DNA of 64,000 bases from Smithella sp. M82 (GTDB lineage: Bacteria; Desulfobacterota; Syntrophia; Syntrophales; Smithellaceae). The DNA is taken from NCBI GenBank assembly GCA_001683985.1, contig MAEO01000044.1, positions 1-64,000 on the forward strand. The letters run 5' to 3'. The notes below the pieces were generated by a model that was given only the letters and a program-made list of their open reading frames with translations, searched no databases and had not been told where the DNA came from. A program made the translations under genes and the position numbers. This document shows positions 27,085 to 35,829 of the stretch, one piece after another (position 1 is the first letter of the stretch; every line of letters starts with the position of its first letter).

Positions 27085-28267
27085 TAACGTAACACTATTA
27101 TTTCCGAAAAAATTGAACTGGGAAAAATGGAAACAACAAAAGAGTGATATTCCTTTTTCGGATTCCGTTGTTGAATTTTTGAACGCTCTTTCTTCTTTGT
27201 TGCTGAAGGATAAAGGAATAAGAAATTATACCGATATAGTGACTTTTGCTTTTTTCTGTCGCAAGGCCAATATCTTGACATTAAAGAAGGAGCATAGCTC
27301 TGCGGAATTAAGGCTGGGAAGGGGGATTTTATTTCACGTTGCGCCCTCTAACGTCCCGATAAACTTTGGTTACTCCCTGGTTGCCGGCTTATTGAGTGGC
27401 AATCGTAACGTAGTGCGCGTCTCTGCAAAGGAATTTCCGCAGGTAGATATTGTTGCACGCGCTATAGCATTGCTGTCAGAAAAATATCAAAATGTGACAG
27501 ACAGGATAGTGTTGGTGCGGTACGAAAGATCCAGTAATGCTACGACGGCATTTTCCGCCGTTTGCGATGTCCGGATAATATGGGGCGGTGATGAAACCAT
27601 AGCGCAAATAAGGCAAAGCCCTATTCCTCCCCGTTCATTCGATGTGACGTTCGCCGACAGGTATTCTTTGGCAGTCATCAATGCAGATGAATTGATCCAT
27701 GAACCGGAGATGAAAAAACTCGCTGCATCCTTCTACAACGACACCTATCTGTTCGATCAAAACGCCTGTTCGGCACCGCACCTGCTGATTTGGCTTGGAA
27801 ACAGAGAAAATATTCAGGCTGCTCAGGAAAAGTTTTGGAACAGTGTGCATGAGGTTGTTCGAGAAAAGTATGAACTTCAACCGGCATTGGCAGTGAATAA
27901 ACTCACTGCGTTTTATCGTCAAGCAGTTGCGATGCCGGTTAAGAAAGAAGCCTCTCAAGATAACCTTGTTTGGCGAGTAGTGCTGGAAAAGTTACCTGAT
28001 AACATAGATGAATTTCGCTGTGCGGGAGGATATTTCACAGAATTCATAGCGTCCTCAATTGATGAGATTGCCCCCATAATCAAAAATAAGTACCAGACGT
28101 TGGGTTATTATGGAATTAAACGGGATTTACTCACTAATTTTGTAATTGGCAATCGATTACCGGGATTAGATCGCCTTGTGCCCATTGGCGAAACGACAGC
28201 ATTTGCTCTCACCTGGGATGGTTATGACCTGATCAAGACACTGACAAGAAGAGTATCTGTAATGTAA
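27059..28267 (+). CDS. LuxC-like acyl-CoA/acyl-protein reductase
   Basis: 402 residues of the aldehyde-dehydrogenase-like LuxC family. It has HVAPSNVPINFGYSLVAGLL (about 98), a nucleotide-binding site, and the acyl-accepting cysteine in DQNACSAPHLL (Cys237). It reduces an activated acyl group to the aldehyde with NADPH. The GTG start at 27059 is preceded by GAGGGG and lies inside the luxE-like gene. With no luciferase nearby, the aldehyde probably feeds a biosynthetic step in this cluster. Confidence 0.87.
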   Translation: MIPTQLSFDNVTLLFPKKLNWEKWKQQKSDIPFSDSVVEFLNALSSLLLKDKGIRNYTDIVTFAFFCRKANILTLKKEHSSAELRLGRGILFHVAPSNVPINFGYSLVAGLLSGNRNVVRVSAKEFPQVDIVARAIALLSEKYQNVTDRIVLVRYERSSNATTAFSAVCDVRIIWGGDETIAQIRQSPIPPRSFDVTFADRYSLAVINADELIHEPEMKKLAASFYNDTYLFDQNACSAPHLLIWLGNRENIQAAQEKFWNSVHEVVREKYELQPALAVNKLTAFYRQAVAMPVKKEASQDNLVWRVVLEKLPDNIDEFRCAGGYFTEFIASSIDEIAPIIKNKYQTLGYYGIKRDLLTNFVIGNRLPGLDRLVPIGETTAFALTWDGYDLIKTLTRRVSVM

Positions 28268-28872
28268 GTTGTGTTTCACATAAGCAGTTATGCTGACTTA
28301 ATAATGTGGATCGACGGCATCATGGATTGCGTATATTTTAAGTATTCGTTTTGTTAAATTTGTGGTCAAAGATGATATCTTGTTAAAGCATAATAAATTC
28401 GGTTAATTCAACACCAATATTTCAGTGTTTGGATGAAAGTAAAAATAAATTAAAAAGCATATTATTAACTTCATATTCACTATGGCCATATATACGGCAT
28501 TGACAATCTGCATGAGCGATTTCCCAACACAAAAAATATCGGTGAGGCATTTCATCACTAAAGCACAAAATATTTAATGCCTTTTAGTGCAAAAAACATG
28601 GCTTTATTTGTGTTTCCGAAGGTACGCTGATATTATCTTGTGATAATTTATTTGCAAAAGTTATTGAAACATCCGAGCATCATCCTAGCTGCTTGTGTTT
28701 TGCAGTCGTAAATGAGTTCTTTACAAGTAATTTATTAATGTCTGTAATCAAACATGAAAAAACAAATATGGTATGAAAATAGTTGCTTGATCTTGAAAAG
28801 AATGATTAATGTATGTAAAATATTGACTAAAATAAAACGGATCTCACCTTATAGAACCCTATTCGGAGCATT
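28268..28872. other. 605-base AT-rich gap with possible gene remnants
   Basis: No complete gene. A plus-strand open frame of 62 codons without a usable start (28588-28776, listed separately) has protein-like composition. Other short frames around 28490-28580 look similar but hold stops. It may be the decayed remains of a cluster gene. No repeat or terminator was recognised. Confidence 0.5.
28588..28776 (+). pseudogene. 62-codon open frame without a start, probable decayed gene
   Basis: Open from just after a TAG (28585-28587) to the TGA at 28774-28776. The peptide reads HGFICVSEGTLILSC near the start and then IETSEHHPSCLCFAVVNEFF. Composition suggests former coding sequence, but no family was recognised and there is no initiation codon at its left end. 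Chance is possible. Confidence 0.28.
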
Positions 28873-29811
28873 GTGAATAGTAAAAAGCTTATCGGCATAA
28901 TAGTAAGCGCTATAATTTTTAGTCTTTGTGCGTACTACATTATTTATTGCTTCCAATGGCATGCTATCTCTCAACTTCTAGTGCATGTAGATTGGAAATT
29001 GATGCCGGTCGCAGTTATCGTAACGATTCTGTCTTTCTGGCTATTACGAACAATGCGTTGGTTCACTCTGCTTAAAGCTTCTGGTATTAACGTTAATTTT
29101 TTTCACTTATATCTTGCAGGATCAATCTCCATTGCTTTTGCCACAATTACACCGTTTCTGTCCGGTGAAGTATTGAAAGTGGAATTATTGAAAAAAACAG
29201 GCGATCTGGAAAGAATTCCCGGGTACGGCATCTTTATTACAGAGAGAATTTTAGACTTATTAATTGTCTTGCTGATGGCTGTACTAAGTACTGTCTTCGG
29301 AGTTTCAAAATTTTTAGGCAGTGAGATTATATTCCCTGCGGCAGGACTATTACTTATTTGTTTATTAATTTTCTTTATAATTATTCAGCGAATATCCCCG
29401 ACCAATCCCATTGGTCATTTTTTTCAACCATTCAAGCAATGTGTTAGAAATGGCGTTGTTATGACAACTGTTATTTTGCTTTCAATCGCAAGTTGGTTTA
29501 TTATTATTTTAGGATGGTATGCATGCCTGCGCAGTATTTCCATTTCAATTAATTTTCCGGAAATGATCGCGCTGACTACCATCACTACCGTAATCGGCAT
29601 TTTAAGTCTGGTCCCCGGCGCTCTGGGAATAAGCGAAGTAAGCATTTCTTGTTTCCTTGTTTATCTCCATCAGGATATTACTTATGCTCAGGCAGGCGCG
29701 CTTATAATCAGATTTTACGGCGTTATGGCTTTGATTTTAGGATTTGTGCATTTTTTCCCTTTTTGGAAGCTGATACGTGCCGAAAGACAAATATCTACTG
29801 ATGTTGATTAA
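28873..29811 (+). CDS. Lysylphosphatidylglycerol-synthase-like transmembrane (UPF0104) protein, flippase-like
   Basis: 312 residues with about eight membrane helices. Family marks include LLRTMRWFTLLKASG (about 56-70), ATITPFLSGEVLKVELLKK (about 95-113) and a C-terminal VPGALGISEVSISCFLV. The family (LPG_synthase_TM, AglD-like) includes membrane parts of lipid flippases and proteins in glycan clusters. The soluble aminoacyl-transfer domain of MprF is absent. GTG start with GGAG just upstream. A role in moving a lipid-linked sugar across the inner membrane is an inference from the neighbours. Confidence 0.8.
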   Translation: MNSKKLIGIIVSAIIFSLCAYYIIYCFQWHAISQLLVHVDWKLMPVAVIVTILSFWLLRTMRWFTLLKASGINVNFFHLYLAGSISIAFATITPFLSGEVLKVELLKKTGDLERIPGYGIFITERILDLLIVLLMAVLSTVFGVSKFLGSEIIFPAAGLLLICLLIFFIIIQRISPTNPIGHFFQPFKQCVRNGVVMTTVILLSIASWFIIILGWYACLRSISISINFPEMIALTTITTVIGILSLVPGALGISEVSISCFLVYLHQDITYAQAGALIIRFYGVMALILGFVHFFPFWKLIRAERQISTDVD

Positions 29812-29847
29812 ATGAATAAATTTATTTTTAAAAAGAGCCTTTAAAAA

Positions 29848-30723
29848 ATGAAGGTATGCCCCCGTTGCAATAATGAATTATTTAATGAATCATCATGTGG
29901 ATTTTGCGGTTTTACTGCAAAAATGATTGATGGTTTTATGGCTTTTGCTCCGGAACTCGCTACAGGTAACGATAATTTTGAGTCTAATGCGCATGAAAGG
30001 CTATTTAAGAGTGAGAATAGCTGCTTCTGGTTTCCGGAACGGAACAAATTACTAACCTGGGTAATGAAAAAATATTTTCCCTTTGCGGAATCTTTTTTGG
30101 AAGTAGGTTGCGGGACCGGTTATGTTCTCAGCGGATTGTCTTTAACATTTTCAGGAATCAGGTATACCGGAGCCGATATCTTTACAAGCGGTCTTAAATT
30201 TGCTGCATCAAGGGCACCGCAAGCAGAATTTATGCAAATGGATGCGCGTAGAATTCCCTTCAATAATGAATTCGACGTAATAGGTGCCTTCGATATGATC
30301 GAACATGTAGACGAAGATGAACAGGTGCTAAGTCAGATGTATAAGGCCTTACGGCCCGGAGGAGGAATAATCATCACGGTTCCTCAGCATGAATGGTTAT
30401 GGAGCGCGGCAGATGATCAGGGTTTTCATAAAAGAAGGTATACCCGCACTATACTGGGAGAAAAAGTAACAAAGAATGGATTTGAAGTTATCAGAATGAT
30501 ATCATTTATGAGTCTGTTGTTGCCCGTTATTATTTTACTCCGGTGGCGTTATTTATTTTATTCAAAAAAAGCTATAGAAAAAAGTGTCAAGAAAGAAATA
30601 AAGATTAATTCCGTTCTGAATTATTTATTCGGCGTTATTTGTAAATTGGAAACGCAAATGATAAAAACAGGTTTTTCATTTCCTGCAGGTGGTTCTTTGC
30701 TGTGCATAGCAAAAAAGAGGTGA
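29848..30723 (+). CDS. Class I SAM-dependent methyltransferase with N-terminal zinc-ribbon-like knuckle
   Basis: 291 residues. The N-terminus has CPRC (4-7) and CGFC (17-20), a probable metal-binding knuckle. The SAM site is EVGCGTGYVLSGL (about 87-99), followed by FDMIEHVDEDE and ALRPGGGIIITVPQHEW, the usual class I motifs IV and post-IV. A hydrophobic stretch (MSLLLPVIILLRWRYLF, about 218) suggests membrane association. It may methylate a sugar or lipid-linked glycan. Its stop lies five bases before the wecE start. Confidence 0.85.
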   Translation: MKVCPRCNNELFNESSCGFCGFTAKMIDGFMAFAPELATGNDNFESNAHERLFKSENSCFWFPERNKLLTWVMKKYFPFAESFLEVGCGTGYVLSGLSLTFSGIRYTGADIFTSGLKFAASRAPQAEFMQMDARRIPFNNEFDVIGAFDMIEHVDEDEQVLSQMYKALRPGGGIIITVPQHEWLWSAADDQGFHKRRYTRTILGEKVTKNGFEVIRMISFMSLLLPVIILLRWRYLFYSKKAIEKSVKKEIKINSVLNYLFGVICKLETQMIKTGFSFPAGGSLLCIAKKR

Positions 30724-30728
30724 TATTT

Positions 30729-31877
30729 ATGACAAAAATTAAGATTCCATTTAACAAACCATTTATTGCCGGGAAAGAACTTTTTTATATAGCACAGGCC
30801 GTTATTGATAATCACCATACAGCCGGCGACGGTCCCTTTACAAAAAAGTGCCATGCATGGCTGGAAGAACATCTGGGATGCCGTAAAGCGTTGCTGACAC
30901 ATTCCTGCACTGCGGCTTTGGAAATGGCGGCAATTCTGGCGAATATAGGACCCGGTGATGAAATCATCATGCCTTCATATACATTTGTTTCTACGGCCAA
31001 TGCTTTTGTACTGCGGGGAGGTGTACCGGTATTCGTGGATATCCGACCAGACACTCTTAACATAAACGAAAATCTGATTGAAAAAGCCATTACAACCAGA
31101 ACCAAAGCCATTCTACCGGTTCATTATGCCGGTGTATCCTGCGAAATGGATATAATAATGGATATTGCTGAAAGACATAAACTTCTTGTGATTGAAGATG
31201 CCGCTCAAGGAATCATGTCCACCTACAAAGGACGTCAATTGGGAACAATCGGTCATTTCGGCGCCTGTTCATTTCATGAAACAAAAAATATCATTTCGGG
31301 AGAGGGTGGAGCATTACTTATCAATGACGAAAAATTTGCTGAACGGGCCGAAATTATCCGCGAAAAAGGCACCAATCGCAGTAAATTCTTTCGTGGACAG
31401 GTTGACAAATATACATGGGTTGATATCGGGTCATCCTATCTCCCCAGCGACATAATAGCGGCTTTTCTTTACGCACAAATGGAAAATGCCGATCAGATTA
31501 TCGCCAGACGAAATTTTATTTATGATTTGTACATGAAAGACTTAAAATCTCTTGCAGAAAAAGATTATATTCAGCTTCCTTATATACTCAATAATTGTAG
31601 CAGTAATGCCCATTTATTTTATGTAATAACAAGATCATTAAAAGAAAGAATGAACTTAACTGAATTTTTAAAAGAGCGGGGCATACTAGCAGTGTTTCAT
31701 TATGTACCACTTCACAGTTCTCCAGCCGGGAAATTGTATGGCCGGACACATGGAAATATGAATTTTACCGGGAGAGTAAGCGATTGCCTGTTGCGTCTGC
31801 CGCTATACTATGAAATGACGGATAACGATGTTCATTCTGTAACGGAGGCTATCATAGACTTCTATAAAAATAGCTGA
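30729..31877 (+). CDS. wecE: dTDP-4-amino-4,6-dideoxygalactose transaminase (WecE/RffA)
   Basis: 382 residues with close family likeness throughout: PFNKPFIAGKELFYIAQAV, LEMAAILANIGPGDEIIMPS, TFVSTANAFVLRGGVPVFVD and FFRGQVDKYTWVDIGSSYL. The PLP lysine lies in FHETKN (Lys186). The enzyme converts dTDP-4-keto-6-deoxyglucose to dTDP-Fuc4N using glutamate. The start is the ATG at 30729 after AGAGGTG; an in-frame upstream ATG at 30702 overlaps the methyltransferase and lacks such a site. Its pathway partner, a WecD-like acetyltransferase, is at 34247. No rmlA/rmlB gene is in the window. Confidence 0.93.
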   Translation: MTKIKIPFNKPFIAGKELFYIAQAVIDNHHTAGDGPFTKKCHAWLEEHLGCRKALLTHSCTAALEMAAILANIGPGDEIIMPSYTFVSTANAFVLRGGVPVFVDIRPDTLNINENLIEKAITTRTKAILPVHYAGVSCEMDIIMDIAERHKLLVIEDAAQGIMSTYKGRQLGTIGHFGACSFHETKNIISGEGGALLINDEKFAERAEIIREKGTNRSKFFRGQVDKYTWVDIGSSYLPSDIIAAFLYAQMENADQIIARRNFIYDLYMKDLKSLAEKDYIQLPYILNNCSSNAHLFYVITRSLKERMNLTEFLKERGILAVFHYVPLHSSPAGKLYGRTHGNMNFTGRVSDCLLRLPLYYEMTDNDVHSVTEAIIDFYKNS

Positions 31878-31985
31878 TAGAAATCCCCTGTAAGCATAAT
31901 AAGTAAATGCTAAACTGGCAGATCAACTATATCGAACCTGGCGACATTTTGATATTTATTCATAAATAAAAAAGGGAGGATGTTA

Positions 31986-33938
31986 ATGAACGAAGAGAAA
32001 GAAGGCCAAGACATAACCATTCAACCAGTCACCGATCAGATTAACACTCAGAATAATCGTCCATCAATGTTACCTACTTTCTCCGCCTTTTCTGAAAAAC
32101 TAGCTTCTTTCCGTTATCTGAAATGGATAATAATAATACTCCTGCCTGTCTTAATTCTGCTTAGAAATCCCGTGGAACAATTAGATACCGATTTATGGTG
32201 GCAAATGGCGCTTGGTAAATATTATATTACTCACCATACCCTTATCGCAGATCATTCGATATTTTCCTGGACACCAACAGACCCGACCTGGATTTACAAC
32301 ACTTGTTTGGGAAGTATTGCTTTCTATCTGGTCTACACCATCATGGGAGGATTCGGCTTGTGGACACTTCAATGGTCAATATTCCTCGGTGTTTTTCTTT
32401 CATTTTATTTTTTTCTTCGTTTGATTCAGCGGCAGCTCGACATAACCAGTGTTACTATTATTGCTGCCGTTGGTATAGTGTGTTCTCTTGCCTGCTGTTT
32501 CTATAAACCGGAAATATTCTCAGCACTTATGTTTTGCTGGACAGCATATATCTTCTTCCATGTCAAGATTACCCGTCGCATATTTCTTCTTTATTTTTAT
32601 CCTTTAATCTTTGCCCTATGGGTTAATCTTCACGGTGCCTTCATTTTCGGAATATTTTTTCTTGCTCTTATCTCTGTAGGCGAGCTTTTAAATAGAATTT
32701 TTTTCCAAAAAGAATCTTTTACATTTAAAGAATTAGCTCATCTGGGTACAGCTTGCGTTCTTTCTTTAGCAGCCACTTTGCTTAATCCTTACGGCATACA
32801 TTACCTGCTGGATATTTATAATGGAATAACATCCAATGCTTATATGACCTTAATCAATAAATATATTCTGGCCTATTTGAGCTTGTGGCAATACCTGGTA
32901 GATTTCAGCGATTCCTTTTTCAGATTGGGGCAAACTGCCTGGATTATGACCATAATGATATTTTTTATGGGCTGCCTTCTCCTCTATGAATTTATAAAAA
33001 AGAGATCTTTGGATTTTACACTGTTGATTGTAAACGTTGCCTTGTACTGGAAAGGTATGGAAACAAGTAGAGCATCTTATTTCTTTCCTGTCGCCTTTTT
33101 CTTCTCATTCTTTTACCTGCTTCACCGTTTGAAATTAAAAAATATTCTAAACAGAACAACCCTCTTATCTTTGCTGCTTTTCCTTTTCTTCTTTATCAAT
33201 ATTTCTTATTTTAATATCAGATACGGCGCCGGGTTTACATGGTTTGGCACCGGTCTTGATAATTTCGTTCCGGTAAAAGAAGTATCTTTTCTGAAAAAGT
33301 ACCATCCGGAAGGACCGATCTTCAACGACTATGTTATCGGCGGGTACCTGGTATGGGCTCTCTATCCAGACTACAAGGTTTTTATTGATCCACGTTGTAG
33401 TCCTTTCAGGAACCAGACTTTCCCCGACTATATGGCTTTTACCAACGTTCGTGTGACCGGTAAGGATATTGAGCGTTTCAGAGAAAAATACCCCTTTAAA
33501 ATTGCAGTACTGCATTATCGGCAAATCGTCTTGATTTATGACTTCCTCAGAGCAGGAGGAGATTGGAGGCTACTGTACTTTGAACAAAATGCAGCTATTC
33601 TGATCCATAAATCATTACTTCCCTCTATCTCACCGGAAATGGGCGCTGTTGATCTCAGCCCGTTACGCTTCAGAAATGTTACAAACCCGCAGGTTCTACT
33701 TAATATTTTTCTTTTTTATCTTAATGTGAATCCGAAAGCCGCTCGGTTTATTTACGACGTCTATAAAAACAATGTCAGCGACTATTACATAATGAAAAAA
33801 GAACATCTGCAAGGAATGGATGTTTCAATCCGATTGAAGGAAATTGAAGCTAAGGTCGCAAAAAAAGGACGTAAATTAGCTGCACCCCTTTCGGGCATTG
33901 CATCTGGAAAAACTGATATGAAATCTGTGCGAAATTAA
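31986..33938 (+). CDS. Large polytopic membrane protein, possible GT-C type glycosyltransferase
   Basis: About 650 residues. After a soluble N-terminus (1-45) come about 11-13 membrane helices to residue ~420, then a soluble C-terminal domain (about 430-650). The first periplasmic loop has QLDTDLWWQMALGKYYI (about 62-78). An acidic D-DLWWHL-G pattern in this loop is common in GT-C/PMT-like proteins that take sugars from polyprenyl phosphate. This is an inference from topology; no named family was recognised with certainty. It could use the product of the GT2 enzyme at 18386. The second ATG (31986) sits six bases after GGGAGGA and is chosen over 31980, which overlaps that site. Confidence 0.65.
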   Translation: MNEEKEGQDITIQPVTDQINTQNNRPSMLPTFSAFSEKLASFRYLKWIIIILLPVLILLRNPVEQLDTDLWWQMALGKYYITHHTLIADHSIFSWTPTDPTWIYNTCLGSIAFYLVYTIMGGFGLWTLQWSIFLGVFLSFYFFLRLIQRQLDITSVTIIAAVGIVCSLACCFYKPEIFSALMFCWTAYIFFHVKITRRIFLLYFYPLIFALWVNLHGAFIFGIFFLALISVGELLNRIFFQKESFTFKELAHLGTACVLSLAATLLNPYGIHYLLDIYNGITSNAYMTLINKYILAYLSLWQYLVDFSDSFFRLGQTAWIMTIMIFFMGCLLLYEFIKKRSLDFTLLIVNVALYWKGMETSRASYFFPVAFFFSFFYLLHRLKLKNILNRTTLLSLLLFLFFFINISYFNIRYGAGFTWFGTGLDNFVPVKEVSFLKKYHPEGPIFNDYVIGGYLVWALYPDYKVFIDPRCSPFRNQTFPDYMAFTNVRVTGKDIERFREKYPFKIAVLHYRQIVLIYDFLRAGGDWRLLYFEQNAAILIHKSLLPSISPEMGAVDLSPLRFRNVTNPQVLLNIFLFYLNVNPKAARFIYDVYKNNVSDYYIMKKEHLQGMDVSIRLKEIEAKVAKKGRKLAAPLSGIASGKTDMKSVRN

Positions 33939-34246
33939 TTTTAAAACCTCAATATCTATTATAAAAATTTTTAAAAAAAATATATAAATCGTAAAAAATT
34001 AAAACTTTTATTTATTTTCCTTCTCGTTCCATAGTTCCCTTTTGCATAGGGAAACTATGAGTGAAAATTATTATCTGTCAAAATAATTTTAAATTAGACT
34101 TTTTGCCGCATATATCAAGAATAAAAAAGTTGAATTTGATGATTAGTTGTGCAAGTCTTTGAAATAAAAAATTTGAATCACATACATTTTCAAAACACAA
34201 GATCAAATTTAATGTTCAGCCATAAAAATATTGACCAGGAGAATAA
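33939..34246. other. 308-base AT-rich intergenic region with a hairpin
   Basis: No gene. A near-perfect inverted repeat CATAGTTCCC / GGGAAACTATG with an eight- or nine-base loop is at 34030-34059. It lacks a following U-run, so it is not a standard terminator. The rest is homopolymer-rich. Confidence 0.5.
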
Positions 34247-34987
34247 ATGAGTTCAGTCTCGTCCAACGTATTTCTTTCAGATATCGATAAGGAGCGGTTT
34301 GGTATCCAGACCGCAAGAGTTGTAGGAGTAACCGTTGAAAGCTTATCCTCTATATTGGAATTTTGCAGGATGGAACAGGTAAAGTTGCTGATTGCCCGTT
34401 GCAGTATGTTCGATCTGGAAACAGCCCAGACCATGGAAAGAGATGGCTTTCTGTTAATGGATACTCTTGTTTATTACACACTTGATCTCGCAAAGAAAAA
34501 GATTCCTTCTAATAATAGCGTAATCTATTTCAGACCCATACGCGCTGATGAAGAGGAAGAAATGGCTTCTGTTGCCGTAGAATCATTTCGCGGCTATTTT
34601 GGACATTATCATGCTGATCAAAAACTGGACAAGTACAAGTGTGATGAAGCATATGTTGACTGGGCGCGTAAAGCCTTCGCCTCCAGAGGATCTGACGAAA
34701 ACTTTCAGATTGCCGAAATAGATGGCAGGATAGTGGCATTTGGTGTTTTCAGGATAAACAGCCCGGATGAAGGTGAATTGTTTTTAGGCGGCATACATCC
34801 GGAATTTCACGGCCAGGGCATTTATCAGGCATTTTTATACAGAGCAATGGATTGGTGCTTATCAAAAAATGTTAAAAGGATAGTTATCTCTACCCAAATT
34901 AACAATATCGCCGTACAAAAAATTCTAACAAGATTCGGATTCGAGATTACCAAAGGATACTATACTTTTCATAAATGGTTCGATTAG
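34247..34987 (+). CDS. WecD-like dTDP-fucosamine acetyltransferase (GNAT)
   Basis: 246 residues with two parts. The N-terminal half has VFLSDIDKERFGIQTARV, as in WecD where the sugar-nucleotide site lies. The C-terminal GNAT domain has ESFRGYFGHYHAD, GGIHPEFHGQGIYQAFL (acetyl-CoA loop) and NNIAVQKILTRFGFE. WecD acetylates the 4-amino group of dTDP-Fuc4N, the product of the WecE encoded at 30729, so the pair makes chemical sense. GGAGAATAA precedes the ATG. It closes the glycan region. Confidence 0.82.
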   Translation: MSSVSSNVFLSDIDKERFGIQTARVVGVTVESLSSILEFCRMEQVKLLIARCSMFDLETAQTMERDGFLLMDTLVYYTLDLAKKKIPSNNSVIYFRPIRADEEEEMASVAVESFRGYFGHYHADQKLDKYKCDEAYVDWARKAFASRGSDENFQIAEIDGRIVAFGVFRINSPDEGELFLGGIHPEFHGQGIYQAFLYRAMDWCLSKNVKRIVISTQINNIAVQKILTRFGFEITKGYYTFHKWFD

Positions 34988-35023
34988 CCGGTCATCATGG
35001 TTCAGTATTTAAATCTAAAGCGA

Positions 35024-35240
35024 TCAAACTATATCTTCATTCCTGAAACGCCAGAATAATATCGTGCCCAAAGTTAAGCAGCAGAAAATAGCATTGATAA
35101 GTGTGTAGATATAGGAGAATCCCGGGAAACCATTAAACCCGACTATAAACAAAGAAGCGAAATGCTGTAAACCGGAAAGTTTGGGCCACAAATAATAAAT
35201 CGTTTCCCACCCTGCCGAACCTGACTGCAAAGGCACAAAT
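35024..35240 (-). pseudogene. C-terminal remnant of an ABC-2 type permease
   Basis: About 70 residues ending at the TGA 35024-35026. They start near LQSGSAGWETIYYLW and end in a hydrophobic helix (YIYTLINAIFCCLTLGTILFW) with a charged tail. This resembles the C-terminal end of an ABC exporter permease. It joins out of frame to the ATPase remnant around 35240, with the intervening ~half ATPase and most of the permease gone. A deletion between the two ABC genes explains it. Confidence 0.6.
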
Positions 35241-35815
35241 TGGAATAGGTTCCTGCTTTAGTGTGTTCCCTGCCCTGCATGCCAATGCTTTCGACAATTC
35301 GCTGACATTGCTCCTGTGCATCGGACCGCTTTACATTCAACAGTTCCGCGCAACGTTGCAGATACTGCCATCCGGAAAGATAAGGAGGGATACGATAATT
35401 TTCCGCCAGGTAACCAACCGCAGCGCGACTGGCCGCGTTTGCGCTGGGAACACCATTTACCGATAAGCTTCCTGACGTCGGCCGTGTAAAGTCAAGGAGC
35501 ATTCTGACGACTGTGGTTTTTCCAGCACCGTTGGGTCCGAGTAGAGCAAAACAATCTCCCTTTTCCTCTGAAAATACACATCTAAGTTATTGTTTATATT
35601 GTTATTTAAAAACTATCCTCATCAAATCCCCCCTCAATCCCCCTTTTCTAAAGGGGGAAGTTCCCCTCATGGGCAAAGAGGGGTTAGGGAAGATTTTCAT
35701 GCTCCTTTGTGACGGATACCGTCATGTGGGTTTCAACTGAAAAAGAAATATCATCAACGGCAATAAGCGTCCCATACATATTCGAAATATATTTACGCCG
35801 ATCCGGTATGTCAAT
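35240..35815 (-). pseudogene. Decayed ABC transporter ATPase gene, split by a small insertion and 3'-deleted
   Basis: Read from the right end: MYGTLIAVDDISFS (35779-35738), then a 169-base interruption, then EEKGDCFALLGPNGAGKTT with Walker A (35568-35512), and the stretch LDFTRPTSGSLSVNG through AGYLAENYRIPPYLSG-like sequence to REHTKAGTYS near 35242. The ABC signature, Walker B and H-loop are missing. Removing one TTTTCAG copy and the insert restores DDISFSEEKGDCFALLGPNG in one frame. The gene is therefore dead by at least two events. Confidence 0.8.
35569..35737. mobile_element. Small (~160 bp) insertion element with 7-bp target duplication
   Basis: Flanked by direct repeats CTGAAAA at 35568-35574 and 35737-35743. 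Deleting 169 bases restores the reading frame of the ABC ATPase. Internally it has a CCCCCTTT-TCT-AAAGGGGG hairpin (around 35639-35657) and GACGGATACCGTC (near 35711-35723). It has no coding capacity. Terminal inverted repeats are not obvious. This is a MITE- or REP-like insert. Confidence 0.7.
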
Positions 35816-35829
35816 AAAGGAACATTTTT

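Noticed and set aside
34030-34059. Hairpin after the polytopic protein gene as a Rho-independent terminator
   Set aside because: The stem has a bulge and no T-run follows; kept only as a note on the intergenic region.
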